From: JAXGXJ01 sp963816155
Lineage (GTDB): Bacteria; Actinomycetota; Thermoleophilia; RBG-16-64-13
DNA: 64,000 nucleotides
Reading direction: 5' to 3'
NCBI GenBank assembly: GCA_963816155.1
Contig: CAWFJE010000010.1
Span: 558,001-622,000, forward strand
The stretch's first letter is position 1, and every line of letters starts with the position of its first letter. Under the pieces are notes generated by a model. It did not search any database, was not told where the DNA came from, and saw nothing but the letters and a program-made list of their open reading frames with translations. Positions 54,167 to 64,000 of the stretch are shown in pieces. The position numbers were made by a program, and so were the translations under genes.

Positions 54167-55567
54167 TTGACCCCGGTATTGTTGTCGCGTATCCAGTTCG
54201 CATTCACCATCGGCTACCACTTTCTCTATGTCCCCTTCAGCATCGGCCTGGGGTTGATCCTCATACTCGCCGAACGCCGCTACCGCCGCACCGGAGCGGA
54301 AGTCGACCGGGCCTCAAGTGATTTCTGGATCAAGATCTTCGCGGCCACCTTCGCGGTCGGAGTCGCCACGGGGATCACCATGGAGTTCGCCTTCGGCAGC
54401 AACTGGGCGAACTACTCCCGCTTCGTGGGAGGCGTCTTCGCGCTGCAGTTGGCCGCTGAAGGCGTCTTCGCCTTCTTTGTGGAATCCAGTTTCCTGGGCA
54501 TACTCCTCTTCGCACGCAAGAAGGTTTCCCCGCGCTTCTACTACGTTTCCGCGTGGGTGGTGGTTTCAGCCGCGATCTTCTCGGCCTTCTGGATACTGGC
54601 GGCGAACTCTTGGATGCAGACTCCGCGCGGCTCCACGGTGGAGGGCGGCCGGGCGGTCCTCACCGATTTCTGGGCCGCGCTCTTCACCCCCTCCTTCGCT
54701 CCACGCTTGGCCCACACTCTGGGCGCGACCTTCGTGGCGGGAGCCTTCTTTGCTGCAGGCGTCTCCGCCTACTACCTGCTGAGAGGTCGCCACTCGGTCT
54801 TTGCCAAGAGGACGATCCGGCTGGCACTGGTCTTGGGCTTTGTACTATCCGCGGCGATGCCACTGCTGGGTCACTGGCAGGCGCTCGTGATAGGCAAGGA
54901 GCAGCCGATCAAGCTGGCTGCGATGGAAGCCATCTACGAGACGGGCTCGCACAAGTCGCTCAGTGTCTTCGGCGTCGTCGACGAGAGCGCCCAGAAGCCG
55001 GTCGGCATCCTGATCCCCGATGGACTCAGCCTCATCATGGGCCTCTCGCCCAACAAGGTCATCACGGGACTCAACACCGTGCCGCCGGCCGACCGCCCGC
55101 CCGTTCAGATCGTGTTTCAATCCTGGCATTTGATGATCGCCGTGGGCATGCTGCTCATCCTCATCACCCTGATAGGATTGTATCTCTGGTGGCGCGGGAG
55201 ACTGGAGCGCACCCGTTGGTACCTCCGTTCGCTGCAGTACGCTATCCCCCTGCCCATCGTGGCAACCACCCTGGGTTGGATGACCGCGGAGATAGGCAGG
55301 CAGCCGTGGGTCGTGCAGGGACAACTGCGCACCACCGACGCGGTGTCTTCCACGGTATCGACGGGCCAAGTGGCGACCACCCTCGCCATCTTTGTGGTGC
55401 TCTACGCGGCGCTCTTCTACTTCTGGCTGACCGCCGTGCGCAGGATCGTGCGTAAGGGACCGGACGAGGTCGGGGCGGAAGCCGTGGTGGGTGCGTCCGC
55501 TACCGAGAGACCCGCGACCCCAAGCGTCGAGGCTGCGAGAGACGACGATCCTGGGGCGGGCTCATGA
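54167..55567 (+). CDS. cydA: Cytochrome bd quinol oxidase subunit I
   Basis: 466 residues, nine predicted helices. H18 in IGYHFLYVP is a heme ligand; GITMEFAFGSNWANYS and the quinol-loop end GWMTAEIGRQPWVVQGQ are conserved. The Q loop is short. The start is a TTG at 54167 placed after GAAGGGGGGAG, and the family usually begins the same way (MxPVLLxRxQFAF). A polar tail of about 30 residues is extra. It oxidises quinol and reduces O2 with high affinity. cydB overlaps by ATGA. Confidence 0.93.
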   Translation: MTPVLLSRIQFAFTIGYHFLYVPFSIGLGLILILAERRYRRTGAEVDRASSDFWIKIFAATFAVGVATGITMEFAFGSNWANYSRFVGGVFALQLAAEGVFAFFVESSFLGILLFARKKVSPRFYYVSAWVVVSAAIFSAFWILAANSWMQTPRGSTVEGGRAVLTDFWAALFTPSFAPRLAHTLGATFVAGAFFAAGVSAYYLLRGRHSVFAKRTIRLALVLGFVLSAAMPLLGHWQALVIGKEQPIKLAAMEAIYETGSHKSLSVFGVVDESAQKPVGILIPDGLSLIMGLSPNKVITGLNTVPPADRPPVQIVFQSWHLMIAVGMLLILITLIGLYLWWRGRLERTRWYLRSLQYAIPLPIVATTLGWMTAEIGRQPWVVQGQLRTTDAVSSTVSTGQVATTLAIFVVLYAALFYFWLTAVRRIVRKGPDEVGAEAVVGASATERPATPSVEAARDDDPGAGS

Positions 55568-56607
55568 CCACCCTCCAAGCCGCCATGTACGTCATCGCGG
55601 CGCTCCTTCTGGTGGCATATGCCATCTTCGACGGCTTCGACCTGGGCCTCGGAGTGCTCTACCCGTGGTTGGCCAGGAACGATGGCGAGAGAAAAGCGGT
55701 CCGAGGCGCCATTGCGCCGGTCTGGGACGGCAATGAGGTCTGGCTCATCGTGGCGGGAGGAGTGCTCTTCGCGGCCTTCCCACCCGTGTACGCCAGCGTA
55801 CTCAGCGGCTTCTATCTTCCCTTCATGTTGTTCGTGTTCTCCCTGATCATCAGGGCCGTCTCCCTGGGCCTGCACAGCGGAGAGGCGGAGCGTCCGGGGC
55901 TCCGCACCGCCGGCTTCTTCCTCGGCTCCCTCCTGCCGGCCTTCTTCTTGGGCCTGTTTGCCGGGAACCTCATCCGAGGTGTTTCGCTTTCCCCGGCGGG
56001 TGATCCGATCGGGGGCCTGGGCGCATTGTTCAATCCCTTCGCAGTGCTCATCGGGTTCGTGAGCCTGGTGATGTTTGCGAACCAGGGAGCCAGTTGGGCC
56101 GCGCTGAAGACCCATCCCGGAAGCCTTCATGCCCGCGCCCGCAGGACCCGCGACATGACCGGCTGGCTGCTTCTGCTGCTGATCGCCGGCGCGACGGTGG
56201 CCGCCTACTGGGAGGCGCGTGCCAGCATGTCGCAGAATCTCCACCGCTCGTTCGGATGGTTGGCGATCGTCTTGATCGTGGTGGGGATCGTCTTCCAGCT
56301 GATCGTCTCCCGAAGACCGGACGATGCGCTGGGCCGAAGAGACCGAGCGGTATTCGTGGCCTCGAGCGCGCTGATCGCGGGATTGGTGGGCATATGGGCC
56401 GTGGGGAACTACCCCGTCCTCGTGCCGGCCAGGAATGTGCCCGCCCTCAGCCTGACGGCATCGAATTCAGCGGCGACCGAGTCCGCCTTGACCGCACTCC
56501 TGGTGATAGCGCTCATCGGGATACCCCTGATCCTTGGCTACACCGTGGTGGTCTACCACTTGTTCCGCGGACGCCCCACCGACGACGACGGCCGAAGCGG
56601 GTATTAG
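55564..56607 (+). CDS. cydB: Cytochrome bd quinol oxidase subunit II
   Basis: 347 residues, eight to nine helices. IFDGFDLGLGVLYPWLAR and APVWDGNEVWLIVAGGVLFAAFP are the CydB signatures. It is translationally coupled to cydA. With CydA it forms the oxidase that protects or powers the cell at low oxygen. No cydC/cydD genes follow; the next genes are the convergent nuo cluster. Confidence 0.94.
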   Translation: MTTLQAAMYVIAALLLVAYAIFDGFDLGLGVLYPWLARNDGERKAVRGAIAPVWDGNEVWLIVAGGVLFAAFPPVYASVLSGFYLPFMLFVFSLIIRAVSLGLHSGEAERPGLRTAGFFLGSLLPAFFLGLFAGNLIRGVSLSPAGDPIGGLGALFNPFAVLIGFVSLVMFANQGASWAALKTHPGSLHARARRTRDMTGWLLLLLIAGATVAAYWEARASMSQNLHRSFGWLAIVLIVVGIVFQLIVSRRPDDALGRRDRAVFVASSALIAGLVGIWAVGNYPVLVPARNVPALSLTASNSAATESALTALLVIALIGIPLILGYTVVVYHLFRGRPTDDDGRSGY

Positions 56608-56687
56608 GTCGCCGTACGCGGGGAATCCCACTGCCCGCTGCGCTCGGGCAACTCGGCAGAGTCCGGCTGCGGGCGCTTGGCAGTCTC

Positions 56688-58152
56688 CTAGCCGAGACCA
56701 CCCATCGCCACTTCGATAAGCCGCAGAAGAAGGCTAGGATAGAGACCGAGAAAGAGCAGGAGGAAGGCCAGGAAGGCCAGGACCGAAGCGCTAAGCGGAG
56801 AGATGCGCACACTGCGGAGACCCGGCACCAAGCCTTGTTGCTCCGCCGCTTCCGGTGACGCCTTTTCGAACAGGGTCACAAGCACCCGTAGATAGTAGTA
56901 GAGTCCCAACGCGCTGGTTAGGACCAACACCAGCACCAGCGCCCAACGTGAGCCTCCGGCGCCGGCCTGCACCAGGAGGAACTTGCCGATGAAGCCGGCC
57001 GTGATGGGGATGCCGGCAAGGGAGAGCAGCGCAAGCGCGAGTACGGCAGCCAGCAAGGGCTTCCGTCTCCCCAGTCCGCGATAGTCCTCGATGGCTTCGG
57101 CCTCGCCACCCGCGTCACCGAGCGCGGCGACCACTCCGAAGGCGGCGACCATGGTCAGCGAGTATGCCGTCAGATAGAAGGCCACGGCCGTGCGCGCCAG
57201 CGCACCGCCTGCCAGTAGGGCGACAAGCAAGTAGCCCAGATGAGAGATGGATGAGTAGGCCAGGAGACGTTTCAAATTGCGCTGCAGAAGGGCGAGCAGG
57301 TTTCCCACCACCATCGACGCGAACGCGACTACGCTAAGGGCCAGGAACAATGGACCATCGTCGGCCAGGCCCAGTTCGATCGCATAACGCAACAGAAGGG
57401 CAAACAGAGCGCCTTTGGACACGCTGGCGATGAAGGCTGTCACCGGTGCAGGAGCCCCTTGGTAGATGTCCGGGGTCCACATGTGGAAGGGAACCACGGC
57501 CAGCTTGAAGCCCACCCCGGCGAATATCAGCACGAGGCCCGTGACGTACAACGCCTTCTGCGCGCCGCTCACCCCGGAGAGCGAAGGTGCCCAAGCCGGC
57601 CAGGCTCATGCTCCCAGATACCGCGTAGACGAGCGCCATCCCGAAGACGAGGAAGGCCGCCGTGGTGGCCGCCAGCACCAGGTACTTCAGCCCCGCCTCC
57701 ACCGCCACCACCCGGCCGGCCGGGTAGGCTATCAGCCCGTAGAGCGATACGCTCAGGATCTCCAGGCCCAGAAAGAACGAGGCGAAGTGGCTGCTGGAGA
57801 CCAGCACCGCCGCCCCCAACGTGGCCAGCAGGATGAGGACGTAGTACTCCGCGTTCTCCCTCTCGCTTCGCCTCAGGTAGGCGTAGGACAGGAGGACCAC
57901 CATCCCCGCGGTCACGAGTAGCAGACCGATGAAGAACAGGGCGTAGTCATCCATGCGGAGGAGGTCGGTGGCTCTGCGGTCGCCGGAGGCCGAGACGAGG
58001 CCGACGCTGGCCAGCGACCCCGCGATGCCGAGCAAGGTCAGGCCGAGGATGGCCGCGGGTACCCGCACGAACGCCGACGCCAGCATGGTAACCACCGCGG
58101 CAGCGCCCAGGAAGATGAACGGAGTCAGCACAACCAGGTTCAGACCGCTCAT
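56688..58152 (-). CDS. nuoN: NADH-quinone oxidoreductase subunit N, frameshifted (one extra base near 57573)
   Basis: About 487 residues once one base is removed from the C run at 57572-57575. The N-terminal part ends with GMALVYAVSGSMSLAGLG; after the break the frame resumes SGAQKALYVTG then AVVPFHMWTPDIYQGAPAPV, the key proton-channel helix. About fourteen hydrophobic segments. It starts by overlapping the nuoM stop (ATGA). Last gene of the cluster and one of three antiporter-like complex I subunits. The break is most likely a sequencing error since the rest is well preserved. Confidence 0.87.
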
Positions 58153-59862
58153 CGCTCGGCTCCCGCCGCTGCTTGGACCGAGGAAGCCGCGGCCTGAGTC
58201 GGCGCGGCTGTCTGTGCGCCGGCTTGTGCGCCGGCTTGCGAGCCCGCTTGCGGGCCCGCCGCCGCGGCGGGCGGATCACCCGCCTCGCGGGGGGCGACTT
58301 CGCCGCTGTTCGTCAACTCTCGCAACGAATCGACCGTGGGCCTGGCCGTGTTGATGAAGGTCTGCGGAAAGAGGCCCAGCCAGAGTATGACGATCGCGCA
58401 GACGGCCATCATCGTTATCTCCCGCGGAGATAGATCGGTCGGCCGGCGTACGGCGCCCGCCCCAGACCCGAGGACGTCAGCCGGCGTCGAAGGATCTGCG
58501 CCCTCGGATCCCTCGCCGGGGGAGGCCTCCAGAGCCGGGCGACCGTGAAAGACCCGCTGGACCATCCATAGCGCGTAGACGGTCGCGAGCACCAGACCCA
58601 GCGACGCGATGATGGCAGCCGGCCGATTCACCTGATACGTCCCAAGCAGGATCAGGAATTCGGCAACGAAATTGCCGAGGGCGGGTAGACCCAACGCAGC
58701 CATGGCCAGGACCATCGTGGCGCCGCCAAAGCGTGGTATCAGCGCCCAGAGTCCACCCATCTTGCCCATGTCCCGCGTGCCCAGCCGCTCCTCCAGCCCC
58801 CCGACGATCATGAAGAGGCCGCCGGTGCTGAAGGCGTGACAGACGATCTGAAGTATCACCCCGTGCAGGCTCAGCTCGTTCCAGGCAAACACTCCCAAGA
58901 GTACGAAACCCATGTGGCTGATGCTCGTGTAGGCTACGAGCCTCTTGAGGTCCGTCTGTGCAAAAGCGAGCATCGCGCCGTAGAGGATCCCTATCACCCC
59001 CAGCGCCATCCCGATGTTCGCGAAGCGGAGAGATGCGTCCGGGAAGAGTGGGAACATGAAGCGCAACATGCCGTAGGCCCCCACCTTGATGAGCAAACCG
59101 GCTAGGATCACGCTCCCCGCGGTGGGCGCCTCCGTGTGCGCGTCGGGCAGCCAACTGTGGACAGGAATGGCGGGGAGTTTCACCGCGAAGGCGAGGAAGA
59201 AGCCCATCATGAGCCAGAAGCCCACCCGCGAGGACAGGCGCGGTGCCGAGAAGTTGGAGATAGTCGAACGTGTACGACCCGGTGGCCCGCCCGTGTACGA
59301 AGTAGAGACCGACGATCGCAACCAGCAACAGTAGCCCGGCGGCCTGGGTGAAGATGAAGAACTTCATGGCCGCCTTACGGCGCCGTTCGTGACCCCAGAG
59401 GGCGATGAGGAAGTAGACCGGGACCAGCATCATCTCGAAGAAGAAATAGAAGAGAATGAGGTCGAGAGCCATGAACACGCCCGCGAGAGCAGCCGCGGCC
59501 CACATGATATGAAAGTGGAACAAGCCCGCGCGTTCAGTCACCGTCTTCCACGACGATGCCACCGCCAGGGCGGTCAGGGCGAAGGTGAGCATGAGCATGA
59601 TGAGACTCAGACCGTCCACGGCAATGTGGAAGCGGATGTCCAATTGAGGGATCCAGGCAACGTCGACCTCCTCCACCCAGGTGCCGCTGGTGACGGTCGC
59701 CGCTCCCAGAAAGTGCCGCCCCCATATCGTCGAGGCGAGTCCCAGGCCGACCAGCGACGCCGCCAGCGCCATCCAGCGAGACCAGCGTGGATCGCGGCGC
59801 CCGAGGATCCAGGCGAGGAGTCCGCCTACCAGCGGGAGGGCGATGAGCAGGGCCAGCATCAT
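58149..59862 (-). CDS. nuoM: NADH-quinone oxidoreductase subunit M, frameshifted (one extra base near 59226)
   Basis: About 570 residues once one base is dropped in the CCC run near 59225-59227. The first part has ADRGLSLIM-type helix AVDGLSLIMLMLTFALTAL and FYFFFEMMLVPVYFLIALWG; after the break VGFWLMMGFFLAFAVKLPAIP and VHSWLPDAHTEAPTAGSV continue. A Gln/Ala-rich low-complexity tail of about 40 residues (PQAGSQAGAQAGAQ) is unusual. ATG 59862 overlaps the nuoL stop. It is a proton-pumping antiporter-like subunit of complex I. Confidence 0.88.
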
Positions 59863-61763
59863 CGGAACGCCGCCAGCGCCACGAGGACCACTACCCCCAC
59901 CGCCGACACCGCCACGTAGTAGCGAAGCCGCCCTGTCTGCGTCCGGCTGAGCAGCCCGCTCGCCGTCCTGCTCGCCCACGCGACTGCGGTGACCGCCCGA
60001 TCGATGACGTCGTTCTTGTTGGCCCGCGCCACCCATACAAAGGGTTTGACGAACATCACCTCGTAGATACGGTCGAAGCCCCAACCCGCGAGTGCGAGAC
60101 TCGCCAGCGTGGCCATGGCCGGACGGCTCGACAGCCGCGCGCCGACCTCGCCCGACTCCCGGGCGAACAGCAGGTAGGCCAGGTAGATGCCGGACAGCGA
60201 GAGCACCACCACTATCAGTTGCGGGGCTACGCTACCGGCGAACCCGGTCGACTCCGCCTGGGGACTGGGAAACGCCGGGCTCATGAAGTCTGAGAAGAGC
60301 GTCCAGCCCCCCCAGTCACGCGGCAGTTGAATGAGACCCCCGACCATGGCGAGAGCGGCAAGGACCGCCACGGGGATCCAACCGGCCGGTCCGAACCGAA
60401 CGCCGGCGGGCGCCTTCCTTTGCTTCCCGAAGAAGACCAGGAAGACGAGCCGGAACGCGTAGAGGGAGGTGAGAAGCGCGCCCACGACCCCGAACACCCA
60501 CAACCAGGTGCCTCCCCGTCCGGACGAGAGCGCAGAGTCCAAGATCAGGTCCTTGCTGTAGAAGCCGGCCGTCACCAGCGGCACGGCGGAGAGAGAGGCC
60601 GCCCCCGCAAGAAAGACCCAGAAGACCGGGCGCAGACTACTGCGGTACAGACCACCCATCTTGAGTATGTCGTGCTCTCCGCCCATCGCTTTGATCACGA
60701 GCCCGGCCGCCAGGAACAGCAAAGCCTTGAAGAAAGCGTGGGTCATGAGATGGAAGGCTGCGGCCGACCACGCACCGACCCCCAGGGCCACAAACATGTA
60801 GCCGATCTGGCTGATGGTGGAGTAGGCAAGAACGCGCTTGATGTCTCGTTGGAACAGGGCGCTGAGTCCCCCGTATATGAGAGTGGCCGCCCCGATGACG
60901 GCCAGGGCCGTCTCTGCAGCCGGAGCCAAGTCGAAGAACACATGTGTACGCGCCACGAGGTAGACGCCCGCCGTCACCATGGTGGCGGCATGGATCAGAG
61001 CGCTGACCGGTGTCGGCCCGGCCATGGCGTCCGGGAGCCAGGTCTGCAGCGGAAGCTGAGCCGATTTCCCAACGGCTCCGCCCAGGATGAGCAAGGCCGC
61101 GGCCACGGCGATACCCGACCCCGACTGCCAGTTCTGCTGCGCGAGCCCCATCGACTCCTGGATGTTCAGCGACCCCAGACTGTAGAAGATCAGCAACAGT
61201 CCCGCCAGCAGGGAGGTGTCGCCCACCCGGGTCACGATGAACGCCTTTCGCGCCGCCGCCCCATTCGAAGGCTCCCGGTACCAGAAGCCAATCAGGAGAT
61301 AGCTGGACAGTCCGACACCCTCCCAGCCCACCAGAAGGAACAGGAGGTCGTCCGCGAGGACCAGGATCAACATCGCCCCGACAAAGAGGTTCATGGACGC
61401 GAAGAAGCGTGCGTACCCCTCCTCGCCGCGCATGAAGTCCAGGGAGTAGACCAGGATCAGAAAGCCTACGCACGCGACGACGGTCATCATGACGACGGAG
61501 AGCGGATCGAGATAGAGCGCCATGCGCGGCGCCAGCCCACCCACCTCGAACCACGTGCGAAGCACCTGGGTGACGGCGTGACCCGCCGGGGGGGAAACGA
61601 CAAAGGTGACGGCCACGGCGACGGCCACAGCAGCCGCCATACCGGCGAGTGCGGTGCCCACATACGAGACGGTCCTCGCGCTGAGGCGCCCGCCCACGAG
61701 CGACAGCACCACGAAACTGAGCAGGGGGAGCGCGGGTACTATCCACAGCACGTGCAGCATCAT
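59859..61763 (-). CDS. nuoL: NADH-quinone oxidoreductase subunit L
   Basis: 634 residues, about sixteen helices including the long lateral end. YLDPLSVVMMTVVACVGFLI, LVGWEGVGLSSYLLIGFW and LPLQTWLPDAMAGPTPVSALIH are NuoL signatures. ATG 61763 overlaps the nuoK stop (an adjacent ATG at 61760 is equally possible) and has GAGGGA before it. It anchors the proton-pumping arm with NuoM and NuoN. Confidence 0.95.
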   Translation of the reverse strand: MMLHVLWIVPALPLLSFVVLSLVGGRLSARTVSYVGTALAGMAAAVAVAVAVTFVVSPPAGHAVTQVLRTWFEVGGLAPRMALYLDPLSVVMMTVVACVGFLILVYSLDFMRGEEGYARFFASMNLFVGAMLILVLADDLLFLLVGWEGVGLSSYLLIGFWYREPSNGAAARKAFIVTRVGDTSLLAGLLLIFYSLGSLNIQESMGLAQQNWQSGSGIAVAAALLILGGAVGKSAQLPLQTWLPDAMAGPTPVSALIHAATMVTAGVYLVARTHVFFDLAPAAETALAVIGAATLIYGGLSALFQRDIKRVLAYSTISQIGYMFVALGVGAWSAAAFHLMTHAFFKALLFLAAGLVIKAMGGEHDILKMGGLYRSSLRPVFWVFLAGAASLSAVPLVTAGFYSKDLILDSALSSGRGGTWLWVFGVVGALLTSLYAFRLVFLVFFGKQRKAPAGVRFGPAGWIPVAVLAALAMVGGLIQLPRDWGGWTLFSDFMSPAFPSPQAESTGFAGSVAPQLIVVVLSLSGIYLAYLLFARESGEVGARLSSRPAMATLASLALAGWGFDRIYEVMFVKPFVWVARANKNDVIDRAVTAVAWASRTASGLLSRTQTGRLRYYVAVSAVGVVVLVALAAFR

Positions 61764-62071
61764 CGATCCCTCAGCTTGTCGGCGGAATCGACATCGAGGC
61801 TGCCGGAACGCCGCCTGATGCGGAAGGCGAGCGCCAAGCCCACCGCAACCTCCGCCGCGGCCATCGCCAGGATGAAGATGAACATCACCTGTCCATCCGC
61901 CTGTCCCCAGCGAGAGCCCGCCACCACGAAGGCCAGCCCGGCCGAGTTCAGCATGATCTCGATAGAGGCGAGCACAAAGACGATGTTGCGACGCGTCAGG
62001 ACGCCGATGAGCCCCAACACGAACAGGATGAGGGCGAGGATCAGACCGTGTTCGACGGGAATCGCGGCCAT
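61760..62071 (-). CDS. nuoK: NADH-quinone oxidoreductase subunit K
   Basis: 103 residues, three helices. LILFVLGLIGVLTRRNIVFV then LASIEIMLNSAGLAFV holds the conserved membrane Glu of NuoK. Start shares one base with the nuoJ stop (TGATG). Forms the small-subunit proton path with NuoJ and NuoH. Confidence 0.95.
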   Translation of the reverse strand: MAAIPVEHGLILALILFVLGLIGVLTRRNIVFVLASIEIMLNSAGLAFVVAGSRWGQADGQVMFIFILAMAAAEVAVGLALAFRIRRRSGSLDVDSADKLRDR

Positions 62072-62583
62072 CAGTCCTCACCCCCCGAGGCGTCTTCCCG
62101 AGTCAGGTGATGTGCCGCCACCAACCCGGCCAAGAGGAGCATCGACGCAAGCTCCACCCCCAGCAGGTACGGTCCGAACAGCGCTATTCCCACTTGTCGG
62201 GGCGACGAGGCCGACAGCCCAGCGTCAGCCGTGATGCCGCCCATGCTCAGCACGTAGATGAGCTCGATAAGCAGGACCAAGGACACGACGCCCGGTCCCA
62301 CCCAGGCCTTCCAGCGCAGCCACTCCTTCTCCTGCCTCTCGGCCTCGGGTCCCAGGTTGAGGAGCATCACAGCGAACAGGAACAACACGATGATGGCCCC
62401 TGCGTAGATGATGACTTCCAGCGCGGCCACGAACGGCGCGCCGAGGAGAAAGAAGACGAGGGCCAGTGCAAGCAATGACACCACCAGATAGAGCAGCGCG
62501 TGCACTATGTTGGATCTGGTGATCACCATCACCGTACAGAACACCGCGAGCGCGCCGGCCACGTAGAAGATGACGCCGGTCAC
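62071..62583 (-). CDS. nuoJ: NADH-quinone oxidoreductase subunit J
   Basis: 170 residues, five helices. SNIVHALLYLVVSLLALALVFFLLGAPF and VIIYAGAIIVLFLFAVMLLNL are NuoJ signatures. Overlaps nuoI and nuoK. The C-terminal HHLTREDASGGED tail is polar. Confidence 0.94.
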   Translation of the reverse strand: MTGVIFYVAGALAVFCTVMVITRSNIVHALLYLVVSLLALALVFFLLGAPFVAALEVIIYAGAIIVLFLFAVMLLNLGPEAERQEKEWLRWKAWVGPGVVSLVLLIELIYVLSMGGITADAGLSASSPRQVGIALFGPYLLGVELASMLLLAGLVAAHHLTREDASGGED

Positions 62584-63095
62584 GGCAGCAGCTTCCTCAG
62601 GTCAACGGGCGCCGCCTCGTTCTCAGCCTCGCCCTTGTCCATGCCGCCGACTGCAAGACCGGCCACGCGGTAGAAGTTGTAGTCGTGGTACTTCCCGGTG
62701 CCCGAGATGAGCAGATGCTCCTTCTCGTAGACCATATTCGGCCGATGGTACTCGGCCATGTCGTAGTCGGGGGTGAGTTGGATGGCGTAGGTGGGGCAGG
62801 CATCCTCGCAGAACCCGCAGAAGATGCAGCGAGAGAAGTTGATGCGGAACCATCGGGGATAGCGCCTGCCGGTCTCATCCTCGGTGGCCTCGAGCGAGAT
62901 GCAGTCGACGGGACAGGCGACCGCGCACAGGTAGCAGGCCACGCAGCGCTCCTGCCCATCGGGATCGCGCGACAGGATGATGCGGCCCCGGTAACGAGGA
63001 GGCAACGTGGGCATCTCCTCGGGGAAGAGGACCGTGTCCTTCGGCCGGAAGGTGTGCCGTAGGACGATCCACATGGCTCGCAGTGTGCTGAACAT
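62580..63095 (-). CDS. nuoI: NADH-quinone oxidoreductase subunit I (two 4Fe-4S)
   Basis: 171 residues. CVACYLCAVACPVDC and CIFCGFCEDACPTYA bind the two clusters N6a/N6b, and the N-terminal amphipathic helix (LRAMWIVLRHTFRPK) lies on the membrane. It carries electrons toward the quinone site. It lies 7 bases after nuoH and overlaps nuoJ by 4 bases. Confidence 0.96.
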   Translation of the reverse strand: MFSTLRAMWIVLRHTFRPKDTVLFPEEMPTLPPRYRGRIILSRDPDGQERCVACYLCAVACPVDCISLEATEDETGRRYPRWFRINFSRCIFCGFCEDACPTYAIQLTPDYDMAEYHRPNMVYEKEHLLISGTGKYHDYNFYRVAGLAVGGMDKGEAENEAAPVDLRKLLP

Positions 63096-63102
63096 CTGCT
63101 CC

Positions 63103-64000
63103 CTAGCTCCTCGCGAGGATTATCGCGGCCGTGACCATCAGGTTCACCAGACCCAAGGGAAGCATGACCTTCCAGCCCAAAGCCATCAGTTGATCGTACC
63201 GGAGCCTGGGCAGAGACCCACGTATCACGATGAACAGCAGGATGAAGAGAAGGGTCTTGATCAAGAACCATGCGGCCGGCGGAAGCACCGGACCCAGCCA
63301 CCCTCCGAAGAAGAGCACGGTTATGAACGCGGAGATCAGCGTGATCCCCATGTATTCGCCGATGAAGAACAGCCCGAACTTCATGCCGGAATACTCGGTG
63401 TGGTAGCCCGCCACCAACTCGCTCTCGGCCTCGGGCAGGTCGAAGGGTATGCGCCGGGTCTCGGCCAACCCGGCGACCAGGAAGCCTACGAAACCCACGA
63501 ACTGCGGCCCCACGAACCACAGGCCTCGCTGCGCCTCGACAATGCTTCCCAGATCGAACGAGCCCGCCATCATGACCACGCCCGCCACCGAAAGCCCCAT
63601 GAAGACCTCGTATCCGAGCATCTGCGCAGCCGCGCGAAGCCCCCCCAGCAGCGGGTACTTGCTGCCGGAGGACCAGCCCGCCAGAGCGATGCCGTACACC
63701 CCCAGCGACGACATGCCCAGGAAGAACAGCAGGCCGATATTCAAGTCTTGGACGACGAACCCCGGCGCGAGGGGGACGACGGCGAAGCTGATGAGCACCG
63801 CTCCGGCCATGATGACCGGGGACAACACGAACACAGGCTTGTCCGCGAACGGCGGAGTCCAATCCTCCTTGAACAGGAGCTTGACCGCGTCGGCCAGTAC
63901 CTGCGCGAGCCCCATGGGCCCCACCCGGTTCGGGCCCTTCCTGTCTTGAAGTACGGCCAGGAACCTGCGTTCGGCCCACACCAGTCCTCCGGCGATGACC
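63103..64000 (-). CDS. nuoH: NADH-quinone oxidoreductase subunit H (partial, N-terminus outside)
   Basis: About 299 codons to the window edge with no start needed: the frame stays open through VWAERRFLAVLQDRKGPNRVGP to base 64000. FDLPEAESELVAGYHTEYSG is the NuoH quinone-loop signature, and eight or so helices are present. The first helix and start lie to the right. It forms the quinone chamber of complex I. nuoA-G, if in the same cluster, are outside the window. Confidence 0.95.
   Translation of the reverse strand, partial: VIAGGLVWAERRFLAVLQDRKGPNRVGPMGLAQVLADAVKLLFKEDWTPPFADKPVFVLSPVIMAGAVLISFAVVPLAPGFVVQDLNIGLLFFLGMSSLGVYGIALAGWSSGSKYPLLGGLRAAAQMLGYEVFMGLSVAGVVMMAGSFDLGSIVEAQRGLWFVGPQFVGFVGFLVAGLAETRRIPFDLPEAESELVAGYHTEYSGMKFGLFFIGEYMGITLISAFITVLFFGGWLGPVLPPAAWFLIKTLLFILLFIVIRGSLPRLRYDQLMALGWKVMLPLGLVNLMVTAAIILARS

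Noticed and set aside
60327..62234. A 635-codon plus-strand open frame opposite nuoL
   Set aside because: Antisense shadow of nuoL and nuoK, with unnatural composition and no ribosome site.

Overview
The window is a GC-rich, gene-dense bacterial chromosome segment. It holds about 60 protein genes, many overlapping by ATGA or TTGA. I see no rRNA, tRNA, CRISPR array or insertion sequence. Thr/Ser-rich lipoprotein linkers, a Tat lipoprotein, a SpoIIE-type regulator, a full-length serA, cytochrome bd and a nuo operon beside a pyruvate:ferredoxin-type oxidoreductase suggest a deep, probably anaerobic or microaerophilic member of the Actinomycetota. This placement is inference; no marker gene is present.

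Region 1 (1-7250): the end of an acyl-CoA ligase, then a branched-chain-amino-acid-type ABC transporter operon (Tat lipoprotein binding protein, a decarboxylase-like amidohydrolase, livG, livF, livH, livM). A divergent IclR regulator faces it across a 29-bp operator region lying just downstream of the predicted transporter promoter. Region 2 (7218-22634): mixed accessory genes, including a DUF2779 nuclease, a DUF169 protein, a PIN-toxin remnant, an HNH-like protein, a membrane alpha/beta hydrolase, a duplicated CQLG-motif protein, an old-yellow-enzyme/GMC oxidoreductase pair, an MFS pump, DUF427, OsmC, a SpoIIE phosphatase fused to an anti-sigma-type kinase domain, and a lipid kinase.

Region 3 (22677-27815): an envelope-stress-like module with a MacB-type ABC pair, a DUF2089 regulator operon, and PadR plus a membrane sensor. 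The macB-type and padR promoters are near-identical copies. Region 4 (27913-45684): serC/serA, an ABC-2 exporter, a cupredoxin lipoprotein, cysM, a catabolic operon (MFS, CocE/NonD hydrolase, SnoaL-like protein, SDR), DUF2807, DUF389, DUF4125, nitroreductase, flavodoxin and an orphan RHH antitoxin.

Region 5 (45706-64000) is the energy-metabolism core and the most interesting part. A six-gene operon encodes the gamma, delta and alpha subunits of a 2-oxoacid:ferredoxin oxidoreductase, then NuoE- and NuoF-like NADH modules, then a 1083-residue protein. That protein fuses a NuoG-like 2Fe-2S domain, a GltD/NfnB-like FAD/NAD(P)H oxidoreductase, three 4Fe-4S motifs and the thiamine-diphosphate beta subunit. 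I infer a 2-oxoacid dehydrogenase coupled to both ferredoxin and NAD(P). It is divergent from cydAB, and the nuoH-N cluster follows, so one plausible electron path is 2-oxoacid to ferredoxin/NADH to complex I to quinone to bd oxidase.

Five genes (livG, the spoIIE-like gene, the nuoF-like gene, nuoN, nuoM) are each broken by what looks like one extra base, which points to sequencing or consensus indels rather than decay.
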